From Promethearchaeota archaeon (lineage in GTDB: Archaea > Asgardarchaeota > Lokiarchaeia > Sigyniarchaeales > SOKP01): DNA of 64,000 nucleotides. A program made the translations under genes and the position numbers. Below are positions 9,456 through 17,407 of the stretch, piece after piece. Position 1 is the stretch's first letter. Each line of letters starts with the position of its first letter. Where the stretch lies: the NCBI GenBank assembly GCA_016839585.1, contig JAEOTZ010000050.1, positions 1 to 64,000 of the forward strand, given 5' to 3'. Below the pieces are notes generated by a model. That model saw only the letters and a program-made list of their open reading frames with translations. It had not been told where the DNA came from and searched no databases.

Positions 9456-10700
9456 TTATAATTTTAAGGAGAATAAAGGATTCAAGCGAGCAATAATTTC
9501 TCCAAGGTCCAATTGGATTGTTTTGAGAATTATATCACGCCCTCTATACTCAAATTGTAATTCTCTAACATTTCTAATAATTTTCAATCTACTTATATTT
9601 GATTTTAAAGAAGTAACAAAATATCTTTGATCTTTATATTCAAGTACATCTTGAACTTCTACAATATCAGACAAAAGATAGCCACCTCCGTGAGGTAATA
9701 TATCCGAATTCTGTAATAAATCTAAAAGTTCTAATTTTTCTGCTCTGTCTAAAAGATTTATATTCCTTAATGTTGTTTCAGTTAAATTTTTTTTACCTTT
9801 AAATAGATAAGCAGCAATATCTGGCCTAAGAGTCGTTGGAAATATATTAGAGGTTATAATTTCACAATTAGTGTCTGTACAATTGCTTCCTAAATACATA
9901 TTATTATAATCTTTTAGAAATTGATGGGGTTGATTACAAATAACCTTATAGCCATAATCAAACAAGTTATCAGCTATAATTTCTCTTTTTTTACTTGAAA
10001 ATTCTAGAGCTTTATTATTAAAATTTGAATATTCCGTTGCATCAGTGTCTAATAAAATGAATTGCTTTCCAAATTTAGTATCTTCTTCAATTGCTTTTTC
10101 TTTTAAGGTTTTCGATTTATCTACATAAAGACCTATCCCATATTTATCATCTCTAAATTCCGGAGCAGATCCATGAATCATAATTATATAAGGAGGAATG
10201 TCTATATCTGATAGATTTCTTGTTTCTAAACAATTAATAAAATGATTAGATATTCCATAATCCCAATTGATTAGGATATCATTATGGTAAAGTTCTTTAG
10301 ATTTTATATCATCGATCTTTTTGATTATTTCATATGGATCTGGAACCTCATTTATACCTCCAATGAGTATTCCACAGCAATTAGGTTTTATATTAAGAAA
10401 TATCAATTTTTCCTTGCCAGATCCCCAATTTAATCTTCCTCCATATCCTAAACCAGAGTTCCATCGAAAATTATTTCTTGAAATTGTCTCGTCTGGTGAA
10501 GAAATAAACGTTGTTTTAGGTTCAAATCCATATCTCTCTTGAATAATTTGAAATTGTGCTATTCCATATTTCATATTAGCTTTACACAATTGAGATGCTC
10601 CATCATTTAACCCAGTGGAAAAAATGAATTCTTGTGCTCTTTGTAATAAATCTGTTTTTGATAACTCCGAAATGTTTTGATAAAGGATTCTTGAGCCCAT
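9456..10700 (-). CDS. Conserved-looking protein of unknown function (414 aa)
   Basis: A soluble 414-residue protein that I do not recognise. It has no signal peptide or membrane helix. Motif-like patches include 'GLGYGGRLNWGSGKEKLIF', 'PNCCGILIGG', 'YGISNHFI', 'MIHGSAPEFRDDKYGIGL', 'ILLDTDATEY', 'CNQPHQFLKDYNNMYLGSNC' and 'ILPHGGGYLLSD'. The density of Gly, His, Asp and Cys in short blocks looks like an enzyme active site, perhaps metal-dependent. The ATG at 10700 has no strong ribosome site. It is convergent with metG and divergent from the 10836 gene. Confidence 0.6.
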   Translation of the reverse strand: MGSRILYQNISELSKTDLLQRAQEFIFSTGLNDGASQLCKANMKYGIAQFQIIQERYGFEPKTTFISSPDETISRNNFRWNSGLGYGGRLNWGSGKEKLIFLNIKPNCCGILIGGINEVPDPYEIIKKIDDIKSKELYHNDILINWDYGISNHFINCLETRNLSDIDIPPYIIMIHGSAPEFRDDKYGIGLYVDKSKTLKEKAIEEDTKFGKQFILLDTDATEYSNFNNKALEFSSKKREIIADNLFDYGYKVICNQPHQFLKDYNNMYLGSNCTDTNCEIITSNIFPTTLRPDIAAYLFKGKKNLTETTLRNINLLDRAEKLELLDLLQNSDILPHGGGYLLSDIVEVQDVLEYKDQRYFVTSLKSNISRLKIIRNVRELQFEYRGRDIILKTIQLDLGEIIARLNPLFSLKL

Positions 10701-10835
10701 TTTTTTGAAATTTGCTTATTAATTAAATATATTCTACCTAAAATTATATGGAAAGTTTAATATATAAGATTAATGTTGTAACATTCAGAGTTCATAATAT
10801 TTTATATACGATATATCATCATAAATGTACTGATA

Positions 10836-11465
10836 ATGAATAACACAGATAAAATTATCTTATACGATTCTATAAATAAAATTAAAATTATTGGAGAATT
10901 TACAGGTTCAATTATTTCAAAATATAAAGACTCAATTATCTTTTCAGATAATATAAAAATTACAGAATCTGAAGGAATTAATATTTCTCAAGGTTTATTA
11001 GTTGGATTTGAAGATATATCTGAAAATAAGATTGCTTATTCGAGGAAATCTGATTTCTCCTGGGAAAATCTGGAGGATTCTGCCTTGGAGTATTGTGTTT
11101 TAATACCAAATGATATTATGGAACTTTATAGCGAAGGACAATTCTCTGATGCATTTCCGTTTACAATTACTCTTTTACACACTGCAGGATTATATTTAAA
11201 TGATTTTAAACAAGGAATTAATCATCTTGATTTTTTTAAAGGTGAAATTCTTAAAAATCCAGTTGCTTTAATTAGAAATGGGATGCTAGTTGCTGATAGA
11301 GTTGTAATTAATGATAAAGGTGATCCTGTCTTTTATGATTGTTTAATTGTAGGACGAGACCAAAAAGAGGATCTTAATATAAGTTTTGAACCTTTAGCTA
11401 ATGTAGATGACCGAGTAGTTGAATTCGTAATAATTTTAGGTATAGAGTCACTTAAGACTACATAA
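10836..11465 (+). CDS. Hypothetical protein (209 aa)
   Basis: A soluble 209-residue protein with no recognised family. The predicted pattern is mostly beta strands in the first 90 residues and mixed alpha/beta afterwards; a block 'PVALIRNGMLVADRVVINDKGDPVFYDCLIVGRD' near the C-terminus looks conserved. It lies 39 bp upstream of the AAA-type ATPase on the same strand, so the two may be co-transcribed. No function is proposed. Confidence 0.5.
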   Translation: MNNTDKIILYDSINKIKIIGEFTGSIISKYKDSIIFSDNIKITESEGINISQGLLVGFEDISENKIAYSRKSDFSWENLEDSALEYCVLIPNDIMELYSEGQFSDAFPFTITLLHTAGLYLNDFKQGINHLDFFKGEILKNPVALIRNGMLVADRVVINDKGDPVFYDCLIVGRDQKEDLNISFEPLANVDDRVVEFVIILGIESLKTT

Positions 11466-11504
11466 TATAAAAATTAAAAATTTAAATCTTTATGAATCAC
11501 TGAG

Positions 11505-12734
11505 ATGCTACTTTTCGAAAATACCAGACAAAAGTTATTGTATTTCTTGAAAATTCTTGGCTCCCCTTTCAAAAAATTTGTATCTACAGGTGAGTTTAAG
11601 GAAGAGCTTAGTCTAGTTCAATCAAGACAGGATTTATTAGAATCAATAATAAATATAATTGAGAATAACGAGAATTTTATCTTACCTATTATTGGAGAAG
11701 TAGGAATTGGAAAGACACATTTATATTGGACACTAAAAAATAAATTATATTATCATAATACTGTATATATTTCATTAGAGAATGTATATAAGAAATTCTA
11801 TTACAATACATATTCAGAATTTATTGAAAATTTGGGAGTTGAACCATTAAGATATATCGCAAATCAATTGTGTAATAGTTGGGGTGCATTAGAAAGAAAA
11901 TTTGGATTTTTTCATGTAGCTGATATAAGTAAAGTAAGAAAAACTGCTTGTGAAAATTGGTCATCAAAGTTTGATGATGAAATTGCATTAACAGATGTAA
12001 TAAATGCAATTACAGCTCATCAATTAGATCCTTATAAAAAAATTGATGCTGAAAGATGGCTTCTTGGAGAATTAATGGATGTAAGAGAATTATCAAGATT
12101 AAATTTAACACATGATTTAAGGAAAGAAGTTAATTCATTTTTAATGTTGAAAATTCTTATTGAGAATTCCAAATTAGGAAGCGTACTTTTTATTGACGAT
12201 TTTGAAAAAATTCTCTCTATGATGAAGGCTGCTGAAGAAGAAACAGATGAGACTGAAGAAGTTTTTGATCCAAGTTGGCTTTATGGAACGCAAAATCGAG
12301 CTTTACCCGAAATTAGGACTGCTAAAAAAATACTTGATAAAATTCTCAATTTACAGAAGATACATGGAATAAGAACTATTATTACCCTAAAATCAATTGA
12401 TTCATTTGAAGAAATAAAAAAAATGATTGAAGAAAAGAATAGAAAACTCTTATTTTTCTTAAAGGAACCTCTATTTCTGTTAGGATTGGATGAACGAGAT
12501 ATGTTCCAATTTTATAAGAAAGCAATGGAGCAATTCCTCGAAAATATAAATTATGTTGAATTTCTTAAGGAAAATCCAGATTCTTATTATCCTTTAAATG
12601 AAAAAGTTTTAAAATATATATTCAATGAGTCCAATGGTAATCCGAGAGAAATAATAAAATTTTTAATAAAAATATTTAATGAAATAATTTTTTCTTATGA
12701 AGAATTAGATGATATTCTTGTAAAATATGAATAA
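11505..12734 (+). CDS. AAA-type P-loop ATPase, Orc/STAND-like
   Basis: A 409-residue ATPase. Walker A is 'GEVGIGKTH' (about residues 64-72), Walker B is 'SVLFIDDFEKIL' (about 229-240), and a sensor-2/lid-type motif 'NESNGNPREIIKFLIKIFNE' sits near the C-terminus, as in Orc1/Cdc6 and other archaeal AAA ATPases. A Glu/Asp-rich linker follows Walker B. The last residues may be too short for a full winged helix, so a Cdc6 replication factor is less likely than a general AAA or STAND-like regulator. It follows the 10836 gene closely and is convergent with the HEAT-like gene. Confidence 0.7.
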   Translation: MLLFENTRQKLLYFLKILGSPFKKFVSTGEFKEELSLVQSRQDLLESIINIIENNENFILPIIGEVGIGKTHLYWTLKNKLYYHNTVYISLENVYKKFYYNTYSEFIENLGVEPLRYIANQLCNSWGALERKFGFFHVADISKVRKTACENWSSKFDDEIALTDVINAITAHQLDPYKKIDAERWLLGELMDVRELSRLNLTHDLRKEVNSFLMLKILIENSKLGSVLFIDDFEKILSMMKAAEEETDETEEVFDPSWLYGTQNRALPEIRTAKKILDKILNLQKIHGIRTIITLKSIDSFEEIKKMIEEKNRKLLFFLKEPLFLLGLDERDMFQFYKKAMEQFLENINYVEFLKENPDSYYPLNEKVLKYIFNESNGNPREIIKFLIKIFNEIIFSYEELDDILVKYE

Positions 12735-12744
12735 ATCTATTAAA

Positions 12745-13479
12745 TTATAGATTTTTTAGCAAAATTCTTTCATAAGTATCAATTTCTTTAATGTATATCT
12801 CTTTAGAATCCTTATCCCAATTAGCGTTTTCTATCTTTTTTTTGAAAGATTCTAGGTTTATAACTGATTTAAAATAAGCTATTAGTAAAGATCGAATTGT
12901 TCTTTTTTTAATACTTTTATACATCTCTGAATCATTTAATAGGAAAAATAATTGATTTGAATCGTGAACAAATTTTTGTAAAATTAAGGAACATTCCCGA
13001 ATAATTTCAGAATTTTTAGATTTTAAAATTTGTATGATATTTTTCAAAATAAAATTAGGAAGATTTTGTAAACCAAGTAAAATCTTTAAAGAATTAATAA
13101 CAACTGGTTCATAATCATCTATTAATGAAAATCTTATCAATTGAAGGTGATATCCTGGCAATTCTGATTTTCTTGAAATTTTATCTATTGCCTGAATTAT
13201 TTCATTTCTTACCCACCTATCAGATTTGTAATATATTTCTTCTAAGAATTTGAGATATCTCTCATCCAATTGGACTTTTTCTCCAATTTCGCCCAATGCA
13301 AAAATTAAATTTATCTTAATTTTTTCAAAAATTGGGAGGTTAATATTATCAATGAAATAGTTTAAAAATGCAAGATATTCTTTTTCTGGATCTTTACTTA
13401 ATTCAATTAGAAATTCATTAATTTCTTCCGAATTTTTAGATTTAATAGCTTTTTTAAAAAGATTATTCATTGATTCCAT
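12745..13479 (-). CDS. HEAT-like alpha-helical repeat protein
   Basis: A 244-residue all-helical protein with repeating helix pairs of roughly 35-40 residues, for example 'LIFALGEIGEKVQLDERYLKFLEEI', 'RNEIIQAIDKISRKSE' and 'EPVVINSLKILLGLQ'. This fits HEAT/armadillo-type scaffolds that bind other proteins. No catalytic motif is visible. HEAT-like scaffolds recur in this window (see 51535-52779). Confidence 0.6.
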   Translation of the reverse strand: MESMNNLFKKAIKSKNSEEINEFLIELSKDPEKEYLAFLNYFIDNINLPIFEKIKINLIFALGEIGEKVQLDERYLKFLEEIYYKSDRWVRNEIIQAIDKISRKSELPGYHLQLIRFSLIDDYEPVVINSLKILLGLQNLPNFILKNIIQILKSKNSEIIRECSLILQKFVHDSNQLFFLLNDSEMYKSIKKRTIRSLLIAYFKSVINLESFKKKIENANWDKDSKEIYIKEIDTYERILLKNL

Positions 13480-13684
13480 GAATTATAACAAATCTTTTAT
13501 GTATATTGTAAAAATAATAAAGAAAGTTAAGCTAAAAAATTTAATTAGAGTTAAAATTTAGGGGGAAAATTTCCATATTTTTAATAGATCTATTTATTAA
13601 TGATAATTTCCACTAACTAGTTATTATTACAAAACATCAATTAAGAAGCTAATCTAATTAATAAATGATAAGAGGTTTGAGTAA

Positions 13685-14662
13685 ATGAAAATTCAAATCA
13701 AAGAAATGATTATATATGGGACACTAAAAGCAGTATTCTACTTAGTTCTCCCTATTATTCTTATTAATGTACTTTCTGATATTGGAATTATGGAATTTAG
13801 CTCAAGTTTCATTATTTTTCTTATAGTTATTGGAGCTATAGGTACTGTTATTGCAGTTTTAAAACACACATTTCCTAAAGACACAGTAGCGAATAGCGTT
13901 ATGGGTATAATTGATTCAATTTTTTCTGGTATTTATCTCTTTTACATTTTTGGTGGTTTTGCTGTAGGAAAAACTTTTGGGGAATATCGTATCGAAATAG
14001 AAAATATCAAAGTACTTCTGGGGTTGCAACTAATCGCATGGTTACTTTTAGCAGCTGCCGGGATCAAAGCTTTAGAACATATTATCAGAACTATAGAATT
14101 AAGTAGGAAAAAGGAATATCATGTTAAAGTTAAACGTCAATTTAAAGCCAGTACTTTCTTCCGTGCTATCGGAACTTTAGCCAATATCGCATTTGCTTTC
14201 TATATTTTAAGTATTATTGTAAGCGGTGCAAATATATCAGTTGATCTCCATGAGAGTTTCGTACCAGGTTTTTATGAGGGAAATCCATACCCAGATCTTT
14301 CTGATGATACTGTAAATATTACGATAACTTTTGATGTGCAAAATAAGGGAATTTATGCAATTCATGATGTTAATCTTGATGTTAGTGTTTACACTGTAAA
14401 TACGTCTCACACATTGCCATTTGACCTTCCTGATAATACAAAAATAGGTGAGTTAACAGGGGTCCATTATTTTGAATTTAGTTCTTTTTCTACAACGAAA
14501 GATAAAAATCTCACGGTCCTCATTGATCCTACGCATGTACCAGCATTACTTACTAATAATGCAACTCTAAGTTTTCGAATTTCATTCTTGGCACTCTATG
14601 CTGGAATTTTTGTTAATTTAAATATATCCATCGAAGTCCCATGGATTCTTAGATATCCTTAG
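13685..14662 (+). CDS. Multi-pass membrane protein with C-terminal beta domain
   Basis: A 325-residue protein with about four membrane helices in the first 190 residues ('AVFYLVLPIILINVLSD', 'SFIIFLIVIGAIGTVIAVL', 'LQLIAWLLLAAAGIKAL', 'LANIAFAFYILSIIV'). They are followed by a beta-rich domain outside the membrane with the block 'NITITFDVQNKGIYAIHDVNLDVSV', typical of CARDB/LEA-type Ig-like folds. The ATG follows a GAGGT ribosome site by 8 nt. Function unknown; a surface or envelope role is inferred from topology. Confidence 0.65.
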   Translation: MKIQIKEMIIYGTLKAVFYLVLPIILINVLSDIGIMEFSSSFIIFLIVIGAIGTVIAVLKHTFPKDTVANSVMGIIDSIFSGIYLFYIFGGFAVGKTFGEYRIEIENIKVLLGLQLIAWLLLAAAGIKALEHIIRTIELSRKKEYHVKVKRQFKASTFFRAIGTLANIAFAFYILSIIVSGANISVDLHESFVPGFYEGNPYPDLSDDTVNITITFDVQNKGIYAIHDVNLDVSVYTVNTSHTLPFDLPDNTKIGELTGVHYFEFSSFSTTKDKNLTVLIDPTHVPALLTNNATLSFRISFLALYAGIFVNLNISIEVPWILRYP

Positions 14663-14710
14663 TCTAAATATAATATAAAAAATTTTTTATTTTTTTATTA
14701 TTCAATCAAT

Positions 14711-16111
14711 TTATTTATCAGGATGAGCTACAATACTTTTTAATGGATTAACGATTGCCTCTTTAATCATAGAATAAAATTTCTTTCTAAATTTTTCATT
14801 ATTTTCAATTACTGGTATAAGCTGCTCATTCATTTTTTTTGCCATTTCATCATTTTGTGGAAACGTATCATAGAATCCCTGTTTTTCATAATACTTATCA
14901 TCTGCCCGAAATATTAATCGAAGTCTACTATAAACAGCATCACGAAAAAGTAATTTTCCACCTACACTAAGATAAGTTTCAGGTTGTATATAATTAGAAT
15001 TAGAAAAACGAATTAGTTGGTGAGCACAATTCTGAAGCACCGAATTGATTTCAGCAGAATCCCCAAATTCGTCGGTGATAAAATCAACACAATTAGATCC
15101 TTGAGACTCCAAATACGCTTGAAAGATCTGTTTAATATTTGGAATTTGACTAAGAGGACCCGAAATAATAAAGGCAATTTGCTTTCCTATTAAAGTTGGA
15201 ACATGATTATTAAAAAAAGCTCTGTCAAAAACCATTTTCCATCGTGAAGATAAATATCTATCTTTTATATTTCCAGCAAAAACCAAAATATCTGAAGGTT
15301 TAAGTTTTTGGTTCCAAAAAGCCATAAACTCGTCTTTCTCTTTATAAACACATTGGTTATCATACCCACACTGACAACAACCAAGACATCCTCCTTTAAT
15401 ATTAATATCATAAATATTGATAATTTCAATATTTTCAGTGAATGAATTGCGAAATGTGTTAATCATCTTCCCTAAATTTGTCCTATCATCAGTTGAATCT
15501 GTTATAATAAGGATCTTTTTACCTTCAGTACTAATTTTATTTTTTTTAACCTCTATCTTATTCGGGTTATAACTAAAATTCCGGTAATTAAGAGGTGGAA
15601 AATGTTTGGAGGTGGGTATATTATTTTCAATTGCATAAAAAAAGTTTTTTGCAAAATGAATTAACTTAGTTCTATTTTCAGATCTGAATAATTCATTCAT
15701 ATCAGGAGAAAATTTTCCTACGTACTTCATTTCGAGATCATCACAAATAGCATGCAAATAGTTATGAGCTGTATGGTCAAAAAAGTGAATTGAGGTCGTT
15801 AAAGCTACAGTATATTTATCTTTAAAAGCACCTTTGGCATTTCTTTCAGTAATAAGTTCAATGAATCGTTTATATTGAGATGGTACAAGTAAAACATATA
15901 CAGGAGTCCCCCAAATGATTCCATCTGATGCTTTAATTTCTTCGATAATCTCGTAAAATTTTTCTTGATCCCTATCAAGATGTTTAATTTGCTGAGCTAC
16001 ATTTAAGATTTTTAATTCATGCTGGGGAAATTTTTTCTGAATGTATAAGATATATTGCATAGTAACACTTAGATCACCTTTAGGGCTTCCATTTAAAACT
16101 ATAATCTTCAT
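14711..16111 (-). CDS. Tandem flavodoxin-fold (NADPH-dependent FMN reductase-like) protein
   Basis: A 466-residue protein with two flavodoxin-like folds in one chain. The first begins 'MKIIVLNGSPKGDLSVTMQ' (FMN phosphate loop) and has 'GIIWGTPVYVLLVPSQYKRFIE'. The second begins near residue 198 with 'KKILIITDSTDDRTNLGKM' and carries a Cys cluster 'GCLGCCQCGYDNQC', as in iron-sulfur flavoproteins, then 'SDILVFAGNIKDRYLSSRWKMVFDR'. Family members move electrons between NAD(P)H, FMN and other carriers. It lies downstream of the SagB-type and sulfur/Hdr genes on the same strand, so it may use the same electron pool. The double-domain form is less usual than single-domain proteins. Confidence 0.75.
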   Translation of the reverse strand: MKIIVLNGSPKGDLSVTMQYILYIQKKFPQHELKILNVAQQIKHLDRDQEKFYEIIEEIKASDGIIWGTPVYVLLVPSQYKRFIELITERNAKGAFKDKYTVALTTSIHFFDHTAHNYLHAICDDLEMKYVGKFSPDMNELFRSENRTKLIHFAKNFFYAIENNIPTSKHFPPLNYRNFSYNPNKIEVKKNKISTEGKKILIITDSTDDRTNLGKMINTFRNSFTENIEIINIYDINIKGGCLGCCQCGYDNQCVYKEKDEFMAFWNQKLKPSDILVFAGNIKDRYLSSRWKMVFDRAFFNNHVPTLIGKQIAFIISGPLSQIPNIKQIFQAYLESQGSNCVDFITDEFGDSAEINSVLQNCAHQLIRFSNSNYIQPETYLSVGGKLLFRDAVYSRLRLIFRADDKYYEKQGFYDTFPQNDEMAKKMNEQLIPVIENNEKFRKKFYSMIKEAIVNPLKSIVAHPDK

Positions 16112-16294
16112 TTCTGTAATTCTTCTCTTAAATGATGATTGGTATTTGTTAGAAATAAATAATTAATAAATAATTAATTATTGCATATTCAGTAAATTAC
16201 CTACAATTTTGTATTTTTTAATTTATCATAATAGTATAAATTGTGAAATTTTGGGATGCTTACATCAAAGAGCTTCTTTAAATTCAATATAATA

Positions 16295-17047
16295 TTATTC
16301 AATTGACTCAATATTTTTCCCAACAACTCCAATATAAACAACAGTCTCATTTAGGCCGTCAATATTCAGCAAGTTGTTTAACTCATCATCATAAATTGCA
16401 CCAATTGTACAAGCTCCAAGTCCTAATGCTTCAGCAATTAAGTAAAAATTCTGACCAATATGACCACAATCCATATAAATGTATCTATAACATCTCTGTA
16501 AGTATTTCCATTTTGATCTTTCAATCACAGCAGTCCAAATAAAGTTTATAGCAGAGTTGTATGTCATTTCTTGCCCTAAAGCCCCTTCAGTTACATCATG
16601 ACGGAAATCTCCTTCTTTTAATAACTCAAGGGCATGTTCAGGAATATTATAATGATAAACTCCTTGTTTAAGATTATCAACATTATTTACAACCGGATAA
16701 GTCTCTATAGGATAAAGCCCTCCAGCAGATGGAGTAGTACGAAAAGCATATTGTGGAAAAATTCTTGTAAGTCCTGACATCCCGAATAAAAGTAAGCTCA
16801 TTCCCATCAAAGTCAGTGGTTTATCTTTAAATTCGCGAGTAGAATGGCGATTCTGTATCGTCTTCCAAAAGCTTATTTTCTCGTTAAAATCTGGTTTAGG
16901 TAATTTGATCTTCTTAATAGCATTTGGAAAAGTTTTATATGTTTTTGGTTTATATGCCCAATCTAAATAATGTTTAGGTAATTTACCTCTATAATACTTA
17001 GATTTTTGCTGGAATTTATCGCCAAAATTATCTAAATTCTCACTCAT
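16295..17047 (-). CDS. SagB-type nitroreductase-family FMN oxidoreductase
   Basis: A 250-residue nitroreductase-fold protein of the SagB/ThcOx branch. Diagnostic blocks are 'NRHSTREFKDKPLTLMGMSLLLFGMSG', 'RTTPSAGGLYPIETYPVV' (FMN site), 'GVYHYNIPEHALELL' and 'MDCGHIGQNFYLIAEALGLGACTIGAIYDDEL'. Known members oxidise thiazoline/oxazoline rings in peptide natural products or reduce small molecules. There is no cyclodehydratase nearby, so peptide modification is not supported here. A homologue is at 33819-34391 and a decayed copy at about 32135. It is on the same strand, 96 bp downstream of the tusA-hdr operon. Confidence 0.85.
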   Translation of the reverse strand: MSENLDNFGDKFQQKSKYYRGKLPKHYLDWAYKPKTYKTFPNAIKKIKLPKPDFNEKISFWKTIQNRHSTREFKDKPLTLMGMSLLLFGMSGLTRIFPQYAFRTTPSAGGLYPIETYPVVNNVDNLKQGVYHYNIPEHALELLKEGDFRHDVTEGALGQEMTYNSAINFIWTAVIERSKWKYLQRCYRYIYMDCGHIGQNFYLIAEALGLGACTIGAIYDDELNNLLNIDGLNETVVYIGVVGKNIESIE

Positions 17048-17143
17048 AATTAGATTGATTTATTTTAATTTAAATAAATTGATTTTATTTTCTATAAATC
17101 ATATAAAAAGAAAAAAGAAAAGAATATTAATTACGTTTAGTTT

Positions 17144-17380
17144 TTATTTAACTGCTTCGAAATATATATACCACTGTTCATCATCGTCTATGAATTCTGT
17201 TCCGAGATGCTTATGTTTTGTTTTAGCTAAATCTCTAGGAACGCTCTCAGATGCTGGCTTGTAATCAGTAATTACTTTTAAAACTGTGCCCGGTCTCATT
17301 TTCATGAGTTGTTTTTTAGTTTTTAAAGCAGGAACAGGACATACTAATCCGCAGACATTTAATTCCATATCAAATTTCAT
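17144..17380 (-). CDS. tusA: TusA-family sulfur carrier (distal copy)
   Basis: A 78-residue TusA/SirA-like protein. The Cys-Pro-x-Pro motif 'GLVCPVPALKTKKQL' places the reactive cysteine at the start of helix 1, as in all sulfur-carrying TusA proteins. It receives a persulfide and passes it to DsrE-type or other acceptors. The ATG is 7 nt after a GAGGT ribosome site. It lies 27 bp downstream of the FrhB/GltD fusion and is probably the last gene of the operon; another TusA is the first gene. Two TusA copies at the two ends suggest different partners. Confidence 0.93.
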   Translation of the reverse strand: MKFDMELNVCGLVCPVPALKTKKQLMKMRPGTVLKVITDYKPASESVPRDLAKTKHKHLGTEFIDDDEQWYIYFEAVK

Positions 17381-17407
17381 AATTTTTACCTCTTAATTTT
17401 TTTAATT

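Noticed and set aside
11505-12734. Calling the ATPase Orc1/Cdc6
   Set aside because: AAA motifs fit, but no clear C-terminal winged helix and no origin-like repeats nearby.
16295-17047. SagB-type gene as part of a thiazole/oxazole peptide cluster
   Set aside because: No cyclodehydratase, precursor peptide or export gene nearby.
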